From Aquamicrobium sp. (GTDB taxonomy: Bacteria > Pseudomonadota > Alphaproteobacteria > Rhizobiales > Rhizobiaceae): a stretch of DNA of 64,000 bases. A model generated the notes under the pieces. It was given only the letters and a program-made list of their open reading frames with translations, was not told the origin of the DNA and searched no databases. Both the position numbers and the translations under genes were made by a program. The stretch covers positions 930,001 to 994,000 of the forward strand of contig JAHHDT010000005.1 of NCBI GenBank assembly GCA_019739225.1, given 5' to 3'. Numbering within the stretch: the stretch's first letter is position 1; each line of letters starts with the position of its first letter. Of this stretch, positions 17,461-25,646 are shown one piece after another.

Positions 17461-19782
17461 ATGATGACTGCGTTTGCGATCGTACTGCTGCTATTGGGGT
17501 TGCTCGTTGGCGGTGGCGGAATCTGGCTGATCGCACTGGGAGGGTCGTGGTACTATCTGCTTGCCGGAGCCGCCTTTGCATTCACGGGCCTCGCCTTGTG
17601 GCGGCGCAACCCGATCGCTCTTTACGTCTACGCAGTCCTCGTGGTCGGAACGCTTCTTTGGGCCCTCCACGAAGTCGGAATGGACTGGTGGGCGCTGGCG
17701 CCGCGCGGCGGGCTGATCGTAGTGCTCGGCATCTTGTTGCTGGGCGTGCTGATTGGCCGGCGGCCACCCAATATGGCAGGTGCCTGGAAATGGGGCGGCG
17801 CAGCGCTTGGCGCGGCACTCTTCGCATCTGTTGCCGTCGCAGTTGCAGCAATGCTTGGCGAGCCTCACACCATCAAGGGCCAGGTGACGGACGCTGCGGA
17901 AAACTCATTGCCGCCGAGCGAGGCGACCGTGCCGCCTGAGCAATGGGTCGCTTACGGCCGCACGAGCGGAGGCAGCCACTATTCGCCGCTTGCAGCGATA
18001 ACGCCGGCAAATGTCGGCCAGTTGGAGAAGGCTTGGGAGTACCGCACGGGTGACATCCGCAACCCGGAAGTCGACCCGGAGGAAACGACATATGAAGTGA
18101 CGCCGACCATGGTCGACGGGTTACTCTACCTGTGCACGCCGCACCACATCGCGATTGCCCTCGATCCCGTCAGCGGCGAGGAACAATGGCGGCACGACGC
18201 CACCGTTGGGCACAATCAGATGCGGCAGCACCAGACGTGTCGCGGCCTCACCCACTACCGGGTCGAGGCAAGTGCCGATGCCGACTGCGCCAGCCGCATT
18301 CTCCTGCCGACGGCGGATGCCCGTCTGATCGCCCTGGACGCGAAGACGGGAGAAGAATGCGCGGGCTTCGGGCAGAACGGCGCGGTCGACCTGAGCGCCA
18401 ACATGCCGCATTTCTACGCGGGGTCGTACTACTCCACATCCCCACCGGTCGTGGCGAACGGGCTGATCGTGATCGGCGGTGCGGTCAACGACAACGTTTC
18501 AACCACCGAGCCGTCGGGTGTCATCAGGGCATACGACGCCGAAACCGGTGAACTCGTCTGGAATTTCGACAGCGGCAATCCCGAGCAGACCGAACCATTG
18601 GCTGAGGGGGAGACCTACGTCGGCAACTCCCCCAACGCCTGGTCCATGCTGTCGGTCGATGAGGAACTGGGGATCGTCTACGCCCCCATGGGCAACGCTC
18701 CGCCGGACCAGTATGGCGGCGACCGGACCGAGGAAACGGAACGGTTCTCCTCCTCCGTCACCGCTCTCGATCTTGCGACCGGCGAAGTGCGCTGGGTTCG
18801 CCAACTCGTACACCACGATCTGTGGGACATGGATACGCCTTCGCAGCCGCAGCTCGTCGACATCCGGCGCGACGACGGGGTGGTGCCGGCGCTGGTGCAG
18901 GCTACGAAACAGGGCGATATCTACGTACTCGACCGGCGAACCGGCGAACCGTTGCTGCCGGTCACCGAGGAAGCTGCGCCGCAGGGCGCCGTCGAAGGCG
19001 ATTTCACCGCCCCCACCCAGCCGCGCTCGGCGATGAGTTTCGCGCCAGACCCGCTGCGCGAGAGCGACATGTGGGGCGCGACCATGCTGGATCAGCTCTA
19101 CTGCCGCATCCGGTACCGGGAGTTGGACTACGAGGGCCGCTATACGCCGCCGTCGACCAACGGCACGATCGTCTATCCCGGCAATTTCGGAACCTTCAAC
19201 TGGGGCGGCGTTGCCGTCGATCCTGTGCGCCAGGTCGTCATCGCCAATCCCGTCTACCTGGCCTTCATCGTCAAATTGATCCCGCGCGCGGACGACACGA
19301 CCAGCTATGTGTCGGAACAGGAACCGGGTTTCAATGAGAACTATGGCGCTCCATATGCGGCCGAGATGCGTCCCTTCTGGTCGCCGGTAGGTCTTCCCTG
19401 CCAGCAGCCGCCCTGGGGTTATGTCGCCGCCGCGAGCCTCGAGGATGGCAGCGTGGTCTGGAAACATCGCAACGGCACGGTGCGAGACCTGTCGCCGCTG
19501 CCTCTGCCGTTCGAGATGGGCGTTCCAGCAATCGGCGGCCCTATCGTCACTGCGGGTGGCGTGGCCTTTCATAGCGGCACGCTGGACTATTACGTCCGCG
19601 CATTCGACGTGACCACCGGCGCCAAGCTCTGGCAGGACCGGCTTCCCGCCGGCGGACAGGCAACGCCAATGACCTATGAAGGCGCCGACGGGCGTCAGTA
19701 TCTCGTGGTGGTTGCAGGCGGGCATGGCTCGACGGGCACGAAACCGGGCGACTACGTGATCGCGTACACCTTGCCCGAGTGA
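17461..19782 (+). CDS. Membrane-bound PQQ-dependent dehydrogenase (glucose/quinate/shikimate family)
   Basis: About 773 residues from ATG 17461 with an optimal AGGAGGT. Five hydrophobic segments occupy residues 1-125, as in Gcd and QuiA, followed by a periplasmic eight-bladed quinoprotein propeller. Family segments include GRTSGGSHYSPLAAITPANV, LDAKTGEECAGFGQNGAVDL, VRQLVHHDLWDMDTPSQPQL and the C-terminal GGQATPMTYEGADGRQYLV. It oxidises a sugar or cyclic polyol in the periplasm and passes electrons to ubiquinone. PQQ synthesis genes are not in the window. Convergent with the LacI gene, 18 bp away. The link to TRAP-1 (oxidise outside, import the acid) is inference. Confidence 0.93.
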   Translation: MMTAFAIVLLLLGLLVGGGGIWLIALGGSWYYLLAGAAFAFTGLALWRRNPIALYVYAVLVVGTLLWALHEVGMDWWALAPRGGLIVVLGILLLGVLIGRRPPNMAGAWKWGGAALGAALFASVAVAVAAMLGEPHTIKGQVTDAAENSLPPSEATVPPEQWVAYGRTSGGSHYSPLAAITPANVGQLEKAWEYRTGDIRNPEVDPEETTYEVTPTMVDGLLYLCTPHHIAIALDPVSGEEQWRHDATVGHNQMRQHQTCRGLTHYRVEASADADCASRILLPTADARLIALDAKTGEECAGFGQNGAVDLSANMPHFYAGSYYSTSPPVVANGLIVIGGAVNDNVSTTEPSGVIRAYDAETGELVWNFDSGNPEQTEPLAEGETYVGNSPNAWSMLSVDEELGIVYAPMGNAPPDQYGGDRTEETERFSSSVTALDLATGEVRWVRQLVHHDLWDMDTPSQPQLVDIRRDDGVVPALVQATKQGDIYVLDRRTGEPLLPVTEEAAPQGAVEGDFTAPTQPRSAMSFAPDPLRESDMWGATMLDQLYCRIRYRELDYEGRYTPPSTNGTIVYPGNFGTFNWGGVAVDPVRQVVIANPVYLAFIVKLIPRADDTTSYVSEQEPGFNENYGAPYAAEMRPFWSPVGLPCQQPPWGYVAAASLEDGSVVWKHRNGTVRDLSPLPLPFEMGVPAIGGPIVTAGGVAFHSGTLDYYVRAFDVTTGAKLWQDRLPAGGQATPMTYEGADGRQYLVVVAGGHGSTGTKPGDYVIAYTLPE

Positions 19783-19800
19783 TGACGTCCGAAGCGCATC

Positions 19801-20853
19801 CTACTGCCGCGGCGGGATGTTCTCGCGGAAGATGACTTCCATGCTGAGGGGGGACTGGCGCGCCTCGCCGTTCGGCTTCAATTCAGCCGACTGCGAAAAT
19901 CGCTTGAGGGTCTGCGCGATGATCTGATCGGGATCGGAATTGATCACCGCGTCCATGACGCCGTCGATGAGGAGCCGCCTCGTGTCGGCGGTCATTCCGT
20001 GGCCGATGAAAACGATGTCGCCGCTCCTTTCGCGCTCGCGCAAAGCGCGGCCTATGCCGTCTGACGAGCCGCCCACATTGTAGATGCCGACCAGGTCGGG
20101 GTTCTGGTCCAGCAGCGAGAGCGTGTGGCGGTAGTTCTCGTTGCGGTCATCGTGGCCCTCGCGCATGCCAACGACGCGCAGGGCTGGGTAGGATTCTTCG
20201 AGCAGGCTGAGAAAGCCCATCTCGCGTTCCGCATGAGCACGGTAGTTGCGGCTGCCTGCAACCAGCGCGATGCTGCCATCGCGTCGTCCGCAAAACCGCG
20301 CGAGCAGCAGCGCCGCCGTGCGACCAGCGGCCTGGTTGTCGAGCCCGACATAGGCTTCGCGGCCGGGGTGGGGCAGGTCCGAAACGATCGTGACGAGCCG
20401 GGTGCCGCCTGCGCTCACTTCCTCCGCCGCCTCGCGCACCAGCGGGTGGTCGATCGCCATGAAGGCGATGCCGTCCGCCCAGCGAGCATGATGGCGCAGC
20501 GCCGTGGCCAGCGCGGCAGCGTCGAAGCTCTCGATAAAGAAGCAGCGCAGCGGCACGTCATCGCGCGAGCCCGTCTCGGCGATCTCTCGCACCTTGTCGC
20601 CGAGCAGCCGGAGGTATGGATTGGCGCCTTTCGGAAGCAGGAAGGCGACATTGGGTGGCCGAGGCGCCGACAACCGCTCACGCTCGGCCTGTTCCATGTA
20701 TCCGAGATCGACCGCCGCTTTCAGTACGCGTTCGACTGTCCGCGGCTTTACCCCTTTGCGGCGGTTGAGCACGCGGTCGACGGTGGCCAGGGACACGCGC
20801 GCGGCAAGCGCGACATCGGACATTGAGGGCAGGCTGTAGGCTTCCGATGGCAC
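19801..20853 (-). CDS. LacI-family transcriptional regulator divergent from TRAP system 2
   Basis: About 350 residues. The DNA-binding part reads SMSDVALAARVSLATVDRVL and the hinge region follows; the rest is a periplasmic-binding-protein-like effector domain (PPNVAFLLPKGANPYLRLLG, YVGLDNQAAGRTAALLLARF, IVFIGHGMTADTRRLLIDG) resembling those that sense sugars. The ending LKPNGEARQSPLSMEVIFREN is typical of this subgroup. Start is uncertain: GTG 20853 has a good TGAGGT site, ATG 20892 lies further out inside an inverted repeat, ATG 20823 would truncate the helix-turn-helix. It probably represses the divergent TRAP-2/RuBisCO-like operon. Confidence 0.9.
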   Translation of the reverse strand: MPSEAYSLPSMSDVALAARVSLATVDRVLNRRKGVKPRTVERVLKAAVDLGYMEQAERERLSAPRPPNVAFLLPKGANPYLRLLGDKVREIAETGSRDDVPLRCFFIESFDAAALATALRHHARWADGIAFMAIDHPLVREAAEEVSAGGTRLVTIVSDLPHPGREAYVGLDNQAAGRTAALLLARFCGRRDGSIALVAGSRNYRAHAEREMGFLSLLEESYPALRVVGMREGHDDRNENYRHTLSLLDQNPDLVGIYNVGGSSDGIGRALRERERSGDIVFIGHGMTADTRRLLIDGVMDAVINSDPDQIIAQTLKRFSQSAELKPNGEARQSPLSMEVIFRENIPPRQ

Positions 20854-20886
20854 GTCAAAATACCTCAGAAATGATTGTTTGACGTG
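20851..20886. promoter_or_regulatory. Inverted repeat in the lacI / TRAP-2 divergent region
   Basis: CACGTCAAA (20851-20859) and TTTGACGTG (20878-20886) are perfect 9-bp arms 18 nt apart, and an overlapping weaker TGAAG-n7-CTTCA lies at 20885-20901. Either could be the operator for the LacI protein, controlling both directions. The longer repeat also overlaps the proposed ribosome site of the regulator gene. Confidence 0.4.
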
Positions 20887-20977
20887 AAGCATCGCACTTC
20901 ATAGCCTTCTGTCAAGAGGAGCAGAGAGGTCGGCTATTGTCGTCGTGACCCCTCGTAATACATCAAGGGAGGCTATT

Positions 20978-21994
20978 ATGACCAAGCAGATGAACTTCAC
21001 CCGGCGCGGCGCGCTGGCCCTCGGTATCGGTGCTGGCGCGCTCGCCATGACGCCGCGCTGGGCGTCGGCGCAGTCGCTGACGCTGCGCTATGGCCACAAC
21101 AACGAACCGGCGAGTGTCGCCGGTGCGCAGGCCGACTGGTTCGCCGAAGCCGTCGCCAAGCATTCAGGTGGCGACATCGCGGTCGAGGTGTTTCCGTCGT
21201 CGCAACTCGGCAAGCTGCAGGAACTCGCCGAAGCGGTGTCGCTCGGCACCATTGCCTTCTCGCACAACACGGCAGGTGGCATCGGCTCGCTCTACGAGCC
21301 GTTCGGCGCACTCGACACGCCCTACCTCTACCGCGACGTCGATCATCTTATGAAAGTGATGGACGTCAACTCGCCGGTGATGCAGGAGCTGAACCAGGGT
21401 CTGATCGAGGCGGCCAATGTCCGAGTCATTTACGCCCACTATTTCGGGCGCCGCAACCTGACCTGCAACAAGGCCGTTTACAGCCCTGCCGATCTCGCCG
21501 GCGAAAAGATCCGGGCTGTGCCGTTTCCAATCTACCAGACGGCCATCGAAGGCATGGGCGCCGCTCCGGTTCCCGTCGACTGGTCGGAAGTGCCGACCGC
21601 GCTCGCCACCGGCGTCGTCGCCGGCCAGGAGAACCCGGTCAATGTCATTCTCAACGTCAAGCTCTACGAGGTGCAGTCGCATCTGATGCTGACGGGGCAC
21701 ATGTCCAACGCCGAGGTCGTCGTCATGAGTGAGGACGCCTGGCAGACGCTCTCCGATGACCAGAAGCAGGCAATCGAAGCAGCATCGCTGGAAATCCGTG
21801 AACGCGCGACCAAAGCGATCCAGGACAACGAGGAGAAGGAGACGGAAGAGCTGCGCAAGCTCGGAATGACCGTCATCGGCCCCGAGGATGGTCTCGATAT
21901 CGATGCCTTCCGCGCCTCTGTTTCCAAGCTTGTCGACGAGCGTTTCGGCGAAAAGTACGGTTCTCTCTACGAGAAGATCCGGGCGATCGCCTGA
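20978..21994 (+). CDS. TRAP transporter solute-binding protein (DctP family), system 2
   Basis: About 338 residues from ATG 20978 with AAGGGAGG upstream. The N-terminus FTRRGALALGIGAGALAMTP has a twin-arginine-like motif and a hydrophobic core, then SASAQ-type cleavage before LTLRYGHNNEP. DctP features are FPSSQLGKLQELAEAVSLG, TPYLYRDVDHLMKVMD, KIRAVPFPIYQTAIEGMGA and GVVAGQENPVNVIL. It should capture the substrate of the RuBisCO-like/kinase pathway encoded downstream, plausibly a branched or linear sugar acid. Ligand is inferred from context only. Confidence 0.92.
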   Translation: MTKQMNFTRRGALALGIGAGALAMTPRWASAQSLTLRYGHNNEPASVAGAQADWFAEAVAKHSGGDIAVEVFPSSQLGKLQELAEAVSLGTIAFSHNTAGGIGSLYEPFGALDTPYLYRDVDHLMKVMDVNSPVMQELNQGLIEAANVRVIYAHYFGRRNLTCNKAVYSPADLAGEKIRAVPFPIYQTAIEGMGAAPVPVDWSEVPTALATGVVAGQENPVNVILNVKLYEVQSHLMLTGHMSNAEVVVMSEDAWQTLSDDQKQAIEAASLEIRERATKAIQDNEEKETEELRKLGMTVIGPEDGLDIDAFRASVSKLVDERFGEKYGSLYEKIRAIA

Positions 21995-22019
21995 CGCGCG
22001 TTTCGGAGAGGTTGCGATC

Positions 22020-22541
22020 ATGACCGGCGGGCCCGCCAACACGGCGCGAACAGGCATGCTGGAAGCTTCGGCGACCGCATGCCGGGTGGCCGCGATGCTG
22101 CTGCTCGCGCTGATGTGTGCGCTGGTCGTCGGCCAGGTGATCGGCCGCAACCTCTTTGACACCGGCATGCCATGGGCTGACGAGCTGTCCCGCTTCTGCG
22201 GGGTGGCGATCGTTTTCCTGTGCATTCCCTTGCTGGGCCTGCGTGGCCAGCACGTCGCGGTCGACATGGTGCCTATGATGCTGCCTGATCGGTATCGCCG
22301 CTGGGTGTCGTTCTCCGTCGAACTGCTCGTGCTGGGCTTTGCCGGGCTGGCGTTGTGGGCGCTCTATGCCTTCCTCGGGCGCGCCTGGAAGTTCGCGACG
22401 CCGACGCTCGGCATTCCAAACTGGGTCTTCTACGCGCCAGCAATCATCGGCTTTGCCCTATTGGCCGTGGTGACGATGACACGGTTGGCAGCCCTGCTTT
22501 CGGGGCGGCCGCTGGAACCTTCCGACAAGGCACTGCCATGA
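22020..22541 (+). CDS. TRAP transporter small permease (DctQ), system 2
   Basis: About 173 residues from ATG 22020 (MTGGPANTARTGMLEASA). Four hydrophobic segments and the motif GMPWADELSRFCGVAIVFLC identify DctQ. The stop overlaps the dctM start by 4 bp (ATGA), so both are translated together. The gap to the binding-protein gene is 25 bp and, unlike systems 1 and 3, contains no strong hairpin. Confidence 0.9.
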   Translation: MTGGPANTARTGMLEASATACRVAAMLLLALMCALVVGQVIGRNLFDTGMPWADELSRFCGVAIVFLCIPLLGLRGQHVAVDMVPMMLPDRYRRWVSFSVELLVLGFAGLALWALYAFLGRAWKFATPTLGIPNWVFYAPAIIGFALLAVVTMTRLAALLSGRPLEPSDKALP

Positions 22542-23815
22542 GCATCGTCCTGATCGTCGTTTTCGCCGCAGCACTGATCGCCGGCGCACCGATAGCGGTG
22601 GCGCTCGGCCTGTCATCGGCCATCGCCATCTTCATGTTCGACCTGCCGCTGCATGTCCTGGCGCAGCGCGCCGTCAACGCGTTGGACTCGACGCCGCTGC
22701 TGGCGGTTCCGTTGTTCATCCTCGCGGCCTCGCTGCTCAACGCGATGGGCGTGACGACCCACATCTTCGACCTCGTGCGGCTGATGGTCGGCCGCATCCG
22801 TGGCGCGGTCGCCCAGGTCTCGATCCTGGTAAGCCTGATCTTCTCCGGTGTTTCGGGCGCGGCCCTTGCCGACATCGGCGCGCTCGGCAAGATCCAGATC
22901 GATCAGATGGTGGCTCAGGGCTACAAGAAGAACTTCGCCGCAGGCATCACCATCGCCGCTGCCACGATCGGTCCGATCTTCCCGCCTTCGATCCCGCTCA
23001 TCATCTACGCCAGCGTCACCAATGTCTCGGCGGTGCAACTGCTTGTCGCGGGCATCGTGCCGGCGCTGCTCATCACCCTGTTCCTCATGGCGCAGGTGGC
23101 GATCATCGCACGCTTCTACGACCTGCCGCGCGACACGGTCAGCCCGTCGCTGCGCGCTGTCGGCAAGAAGGCCGTCATCTCGCTGCCGGCGCTGATCGCA
23201 CCGATCATCCTCATCGGCGGCCTGCTCAGCGGCTATTTCGGCCCTACGGAAGTGGCCGGCGTCACCGTTGCCTATGCGCTGCTGATCGGTTTCTTCGTCT
23301 ATCGGACGCTGACCTTCGGCGCGGTGTGGGAAAGTTTGCGCGAAACGGTCGAGGCAACCGGCGGCATCCTGTTCATCGTGTCGACGGCGGCCGTCTTTGC
23401 CTGGGTGCTGACACTGGATCGCGTACCAGCCATTGCCGGGGAGTGGCTGCTCGGCATTTCCGACAACCCGCTGGTGCTGCTGTTGCTGGTCAACCTGCTG
23501 CTGCTGGTCGTGGGCATGTTCCTGGAATCGATCGCAGCGATCCTGATCATTGCCCCGATCGTCGCTCCCGCTCTTCACGCGGCCGGCGTCGACCCGCTGC
23601 AACTCGGCATCGTCTTCGTGCTGAACCTGATGATCGGTCTGCTCACGCCGCCGATCGGAATGAGCCTCTACATGGTATCGATAATCGCCAAAATGCCCGT
23701 CCACAGCGTGGTGCGCGGCGTCTTGCCGTTCTTCATACCCCTCATCCTTTCATTGCTGGTTGTCTCCACGGTGCCTGCCGTCTCGACCTGGCTTCCCCAA
23801 CTACTTTCCCGATAG
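22538..23815 (+). CDS. TRAP transporter large permease (DctM), system 2
   Basis: About 425 residues from ATG 22538 (MSIVLIVVFAAALIAGAP). Motifs SGVSGAALADIGALGKIQI, AATIGPIFPPSIPLIIYASV and LTPPIGMSLYMVSIIAKM match the DctM family and are close to system 1, suggesting related substrates or duplication. It forms the transport channel in the inner membrane. Upstream in-frame residues belong to the shadow of dctQ. Confidence 0.95.
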   Translation: MSIVLIVVFAAALIAGAPIAVALGLSSAIAIFMFDLPLHVLAQRAVNALDSTPLLAVPLFILAASLLNAMGVTTHIFDLVRLMVGRIRGAVAQVSILVSLIFSGVSGAALADIGALGKIQIDQMVAQGYKKNFAAGITIAAATIGPIFPPSIPLIIYASVTNVSAVQLLVAGIVPALLITLFLMAQVAIIARFYDLPRDTVSPSLRAVGKKAVISLPALIAPIILIGGLLSGYFGPTEVAGVTVAYALLIGFFVYRTLTFGAVWESLRETVEATGGILFIVSTAAVFAWVLTLDRVPAIAGEWLLGISDNPLVLLLLVNLLLLVVGMFLESIAAILIIAPIVAPALHAAGVDPLQLGIVFVLNLMIGLLTPPIGMSLYMVSIIAKMPVHSVVRGVLPFFIPLILSLLVVSTVPAVSTWLPQLLSR

Positions 23816-23823
23816 GTCTTTCC

Positions 23824-24363
23824 ATGAGCAGGTTTCTGGGCGCGATCCGTCAGCTCGGCTACGTCGTCGACGACATCGAAGCGGCAATGGCGCACTGGCA
23901 CGAGGTGATGGGTGTCGGCCCGTGGTTCTACAACCCGAAGGTGCCGATCGAGGACTATCTCTACGATGGCCAGTCCTACCAGCCGCACAATTCAGTGGCC
24001 TTGGCCAACAGCGGCTACATCCAGGTCGAGCTGATCCAGTGTCGCAACGACGTTCCATCCATGTATCGCGATTTTCGCCTTGCCGGCCATCGCGGGCTGC
24101 AACATGTCGCTTTCTGGACGCAGGACTACGACCGCGATCTCGCCCGCATGGAGGCCGAAGGCTTTTGCCGCAAGATGAGCGGCAAGGTCGGCGAGAACGG
24201 CCGGTTTGTCTACTTCGACCGTGAGGCGCATCCAGGCACGGTGATCGAACTGTCCGAGGTGATGGGCCCGAAGGGTCGCATGTTCGATATGATCCGTGCC
24301 GCCTCACAGGACTGGGACGGGCGCGATCCGGTCCGCCCGTTCCCCGACCTGTCGGCGATCTGA
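23824..24363 (+). CDS. VOC-superfamily (glyoxalase/bleomycin resistance fold) protein of unknown reaction
   Basis: About 179 residues from ATG 23824, 8 bp after dctM. It has the VOC layout: RQLGYVVDDIEAAMAHWHEV at the start of the first beta-alpha-beta-beta-beta unit, GPWFYNPKVPIEDYLYDGQS in the middle, and in the second unit GLQHVAFWTQDYDRDLARME with a metal-ligand His and a later Glu in TVIELSEVMG. VOC enzymes bind a divalent metal and do isomerisations, dioxygenations, decarboxylations or epimerisations. It sits between a TRAP system and a RuBisCO-like gene, so it probably acts on a pathway intermediate; it could replace the missing oxidoisomerase or epimerase step. No recognised subfamily. 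Confidence 0.85.
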   Translation: MSRFLGAIRQLGYVVDDIEAAMAHWHEVMGVGPWFYNPKVPIEDYLYDGQSYQPHNSVALANSGYIQVELIQCRNDVPSMYRDFRLAGHRGLQHVAFWTQDYDRDLARMEAEGFCRKMSGKVGENGRFVYFDREAHPGTVIELSEVMGPKGRMFDMIRAASQDWDGRDPVRPFPDLSAI

Positions 24364-24370
24364 GGCAGCG

Positions 24371-25645
24371 ATGAGACGCGAGACCGTCGAGGCCACCTAT
24401 CTGATCGAGACGCCGCTCGATCCCCAGAAGATCGCGGCGATCATGGCCGGTGAACAGTCGAGCGGCACTTTCGTCAAGGTGGCCGGCGAGACCGATGAAT
24501 TGCGGGCACGGGCGGCGGCCGACGTTCTGTCGGTGGAAACGCTGGAGAGTGTCGACGCACCCAGTCTTGCGAGCGCCTATCTCGAGCGCAAGAAGGTTTC
24601 CGGCCCTTGGTGGCGCGCCAGGGTACGTGTCGCTTATCCGGTCGCCAATATCGGGTCAAACCTGCCGACCCTGGCTGCGACTGTAGCCGGCAACCTCTAC
24701 GATCTGGGCGAAGTGACCGGCCTGCGACTCCTCGACATCTCCCTGCCGCAGGCCTATCGGGACCGCTTCGACAAGCCCCAGGTCGGAATCGCCGGCACGC
24801 GTGCCAGCGTCGGCGCCCATGACCGGCCGCTGTTTGGAACCATCATCAAGCCCAACGTCGGCATGAGGGCGCCCGAGATTGCCGATCTTGTCGAACTGCT
24901 GTGCAACGCAGGTGTCGACTTCATCAAGGACGACGAGATCTGCGCCGACCCGGACCACGCTCCGCTGGCCGAACGCGTGCCGGCGGTTATGGCGCGTATC
25001 CGCGCCTACCGCGATCGCACCGGTCGCGACGTGATGATGGCCTTCAACATCACCGACGAGACGGACGCCATGCGTCGCCACGCCGCGCTCGTCGAGCGCG
25101 AGGGCGGCTCCTGCGTGATGACCAGCCTCAACTGGTGCGGGCTGTCGGCGATGCAGTCGCTGCGCCGCGCCACGCCACTCGCAATCCACGCTCACCGCAA
25201 CGGCTTTGGAGCCTTCGCTCGCCATCCTCTGCTGGGCATCGGCTTCGACGCTTATCAGGCGCTCTACCGTCTTGCCGGCGTCGACCATATGCACGTCCAC
25301 GGTATCGGTGGAAAGTTCTCCGACCAGGCTGACGAGGTCGAAGCCGCGGCGCGGCGCTGCCTCGCGCCACTCGCGGTCGATGCATCCGGAGAGACCGACG
25401 CCGTGATGCCGGCTTTCTCGTCCGGTCAGTGGGCGGGTACGCTCCCGGTGACCGCCCGGGCGGCCGGCTCCAGTGACTTCCTGTTCATGGCGGGCGGAGG
25501 CATTCTGGCTCATCCCGATGGCCCGGCGGCGGGCGTACGCAGCCTGCGGCAGGCCTGGGAGGCCTTGGCGCAGGGGGAAGCCCTCGAAACCGCTGCCGCC
25601 GCGCGGCCGGAACTTGCCGCGGCCCTTCGTTTCTTCGGCGGCTGA
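24371..25645 (+). CDS. RuBisCO-like protein (form IV; OiaX-type, 3-oxo-isoapionate-4-phosphate family)
   Basis: About 424 residues from ATG 24371. The catalytic barrel keeps K160 (GTIIKPNVGM), the carbamylation Lys and metal ligands K186, D188 and E189 (VDFIKDDEICAD), H275-R276 (IHAHRNGFG) and loop-6 Lys 315 (GIGGKFSDQ), plus the phosphate-binding FSSGQW and AGGGILAHPDG. With all of these kept, an enolisation-type chemistry on a phosphorylated beta-keto acid is likely. Characterised relatives beside a four-carbon acid sugar kinase decarboxylate or transcarboxylate/hydrolyse 3-oxo-isoapionate 4-phosphate. It directly precedes such a kinase here. Not a carbon-fixing RuBisCO: no small subunit and divergent N-terminal domain. 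Confidence 0.88.
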   Translation: MRRETVEATYLIETPLDPQKIAAIMAGEQSSGTFVKVAGETDELRARAAADVLSVETLESVDAPSLASAYLERKKVSGPWWRARVRVAYPVANIGSNLPTLAATVAGNLYDLGEVTGLRLLDISLPQAYRDRFDKPQVGIAGTRASVGAHDRPLFGTIIKPNVGMRAPEIADLVELLCNAGVDFIKDDEICADPDHAPLAERVPAVMARIRAYRDRTGRDVMMAFNITDETDAMRRHAALVEREGGSCVMTSLNWCGLSAMQSLRRATPLAIHAHRNGFGAFARHPLLGIGFDAYQALYRLAGVDHMHVHGIGGKFSDQADEVEAAARRCLAPLAVDASGETDAVMPAFSSGQWAGTLPVTARAAGSSDFLFMAGGGILAHPDGPAAGVRSLRQAWEALAQGEALETAAAARPELAAALRFFGG

Positions 25646-25646
25646 C

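Noticed and set aside
22613-23704. Long minus-strand frame opposite TRAP-2 dctM
   Set aside because: Very rich in Asp, Arg, Gln and His, as expected for the complement of a membrane-protein gene; same for 14440-15537 opposite TRAP-1.
24371-25645. RuBisCO-like gene considered as a carbon-fixing RuBisCO
   Set aside because: No small subunit or phosphoribulokinase nearby, divergent N-terminal domain and catabolic context.
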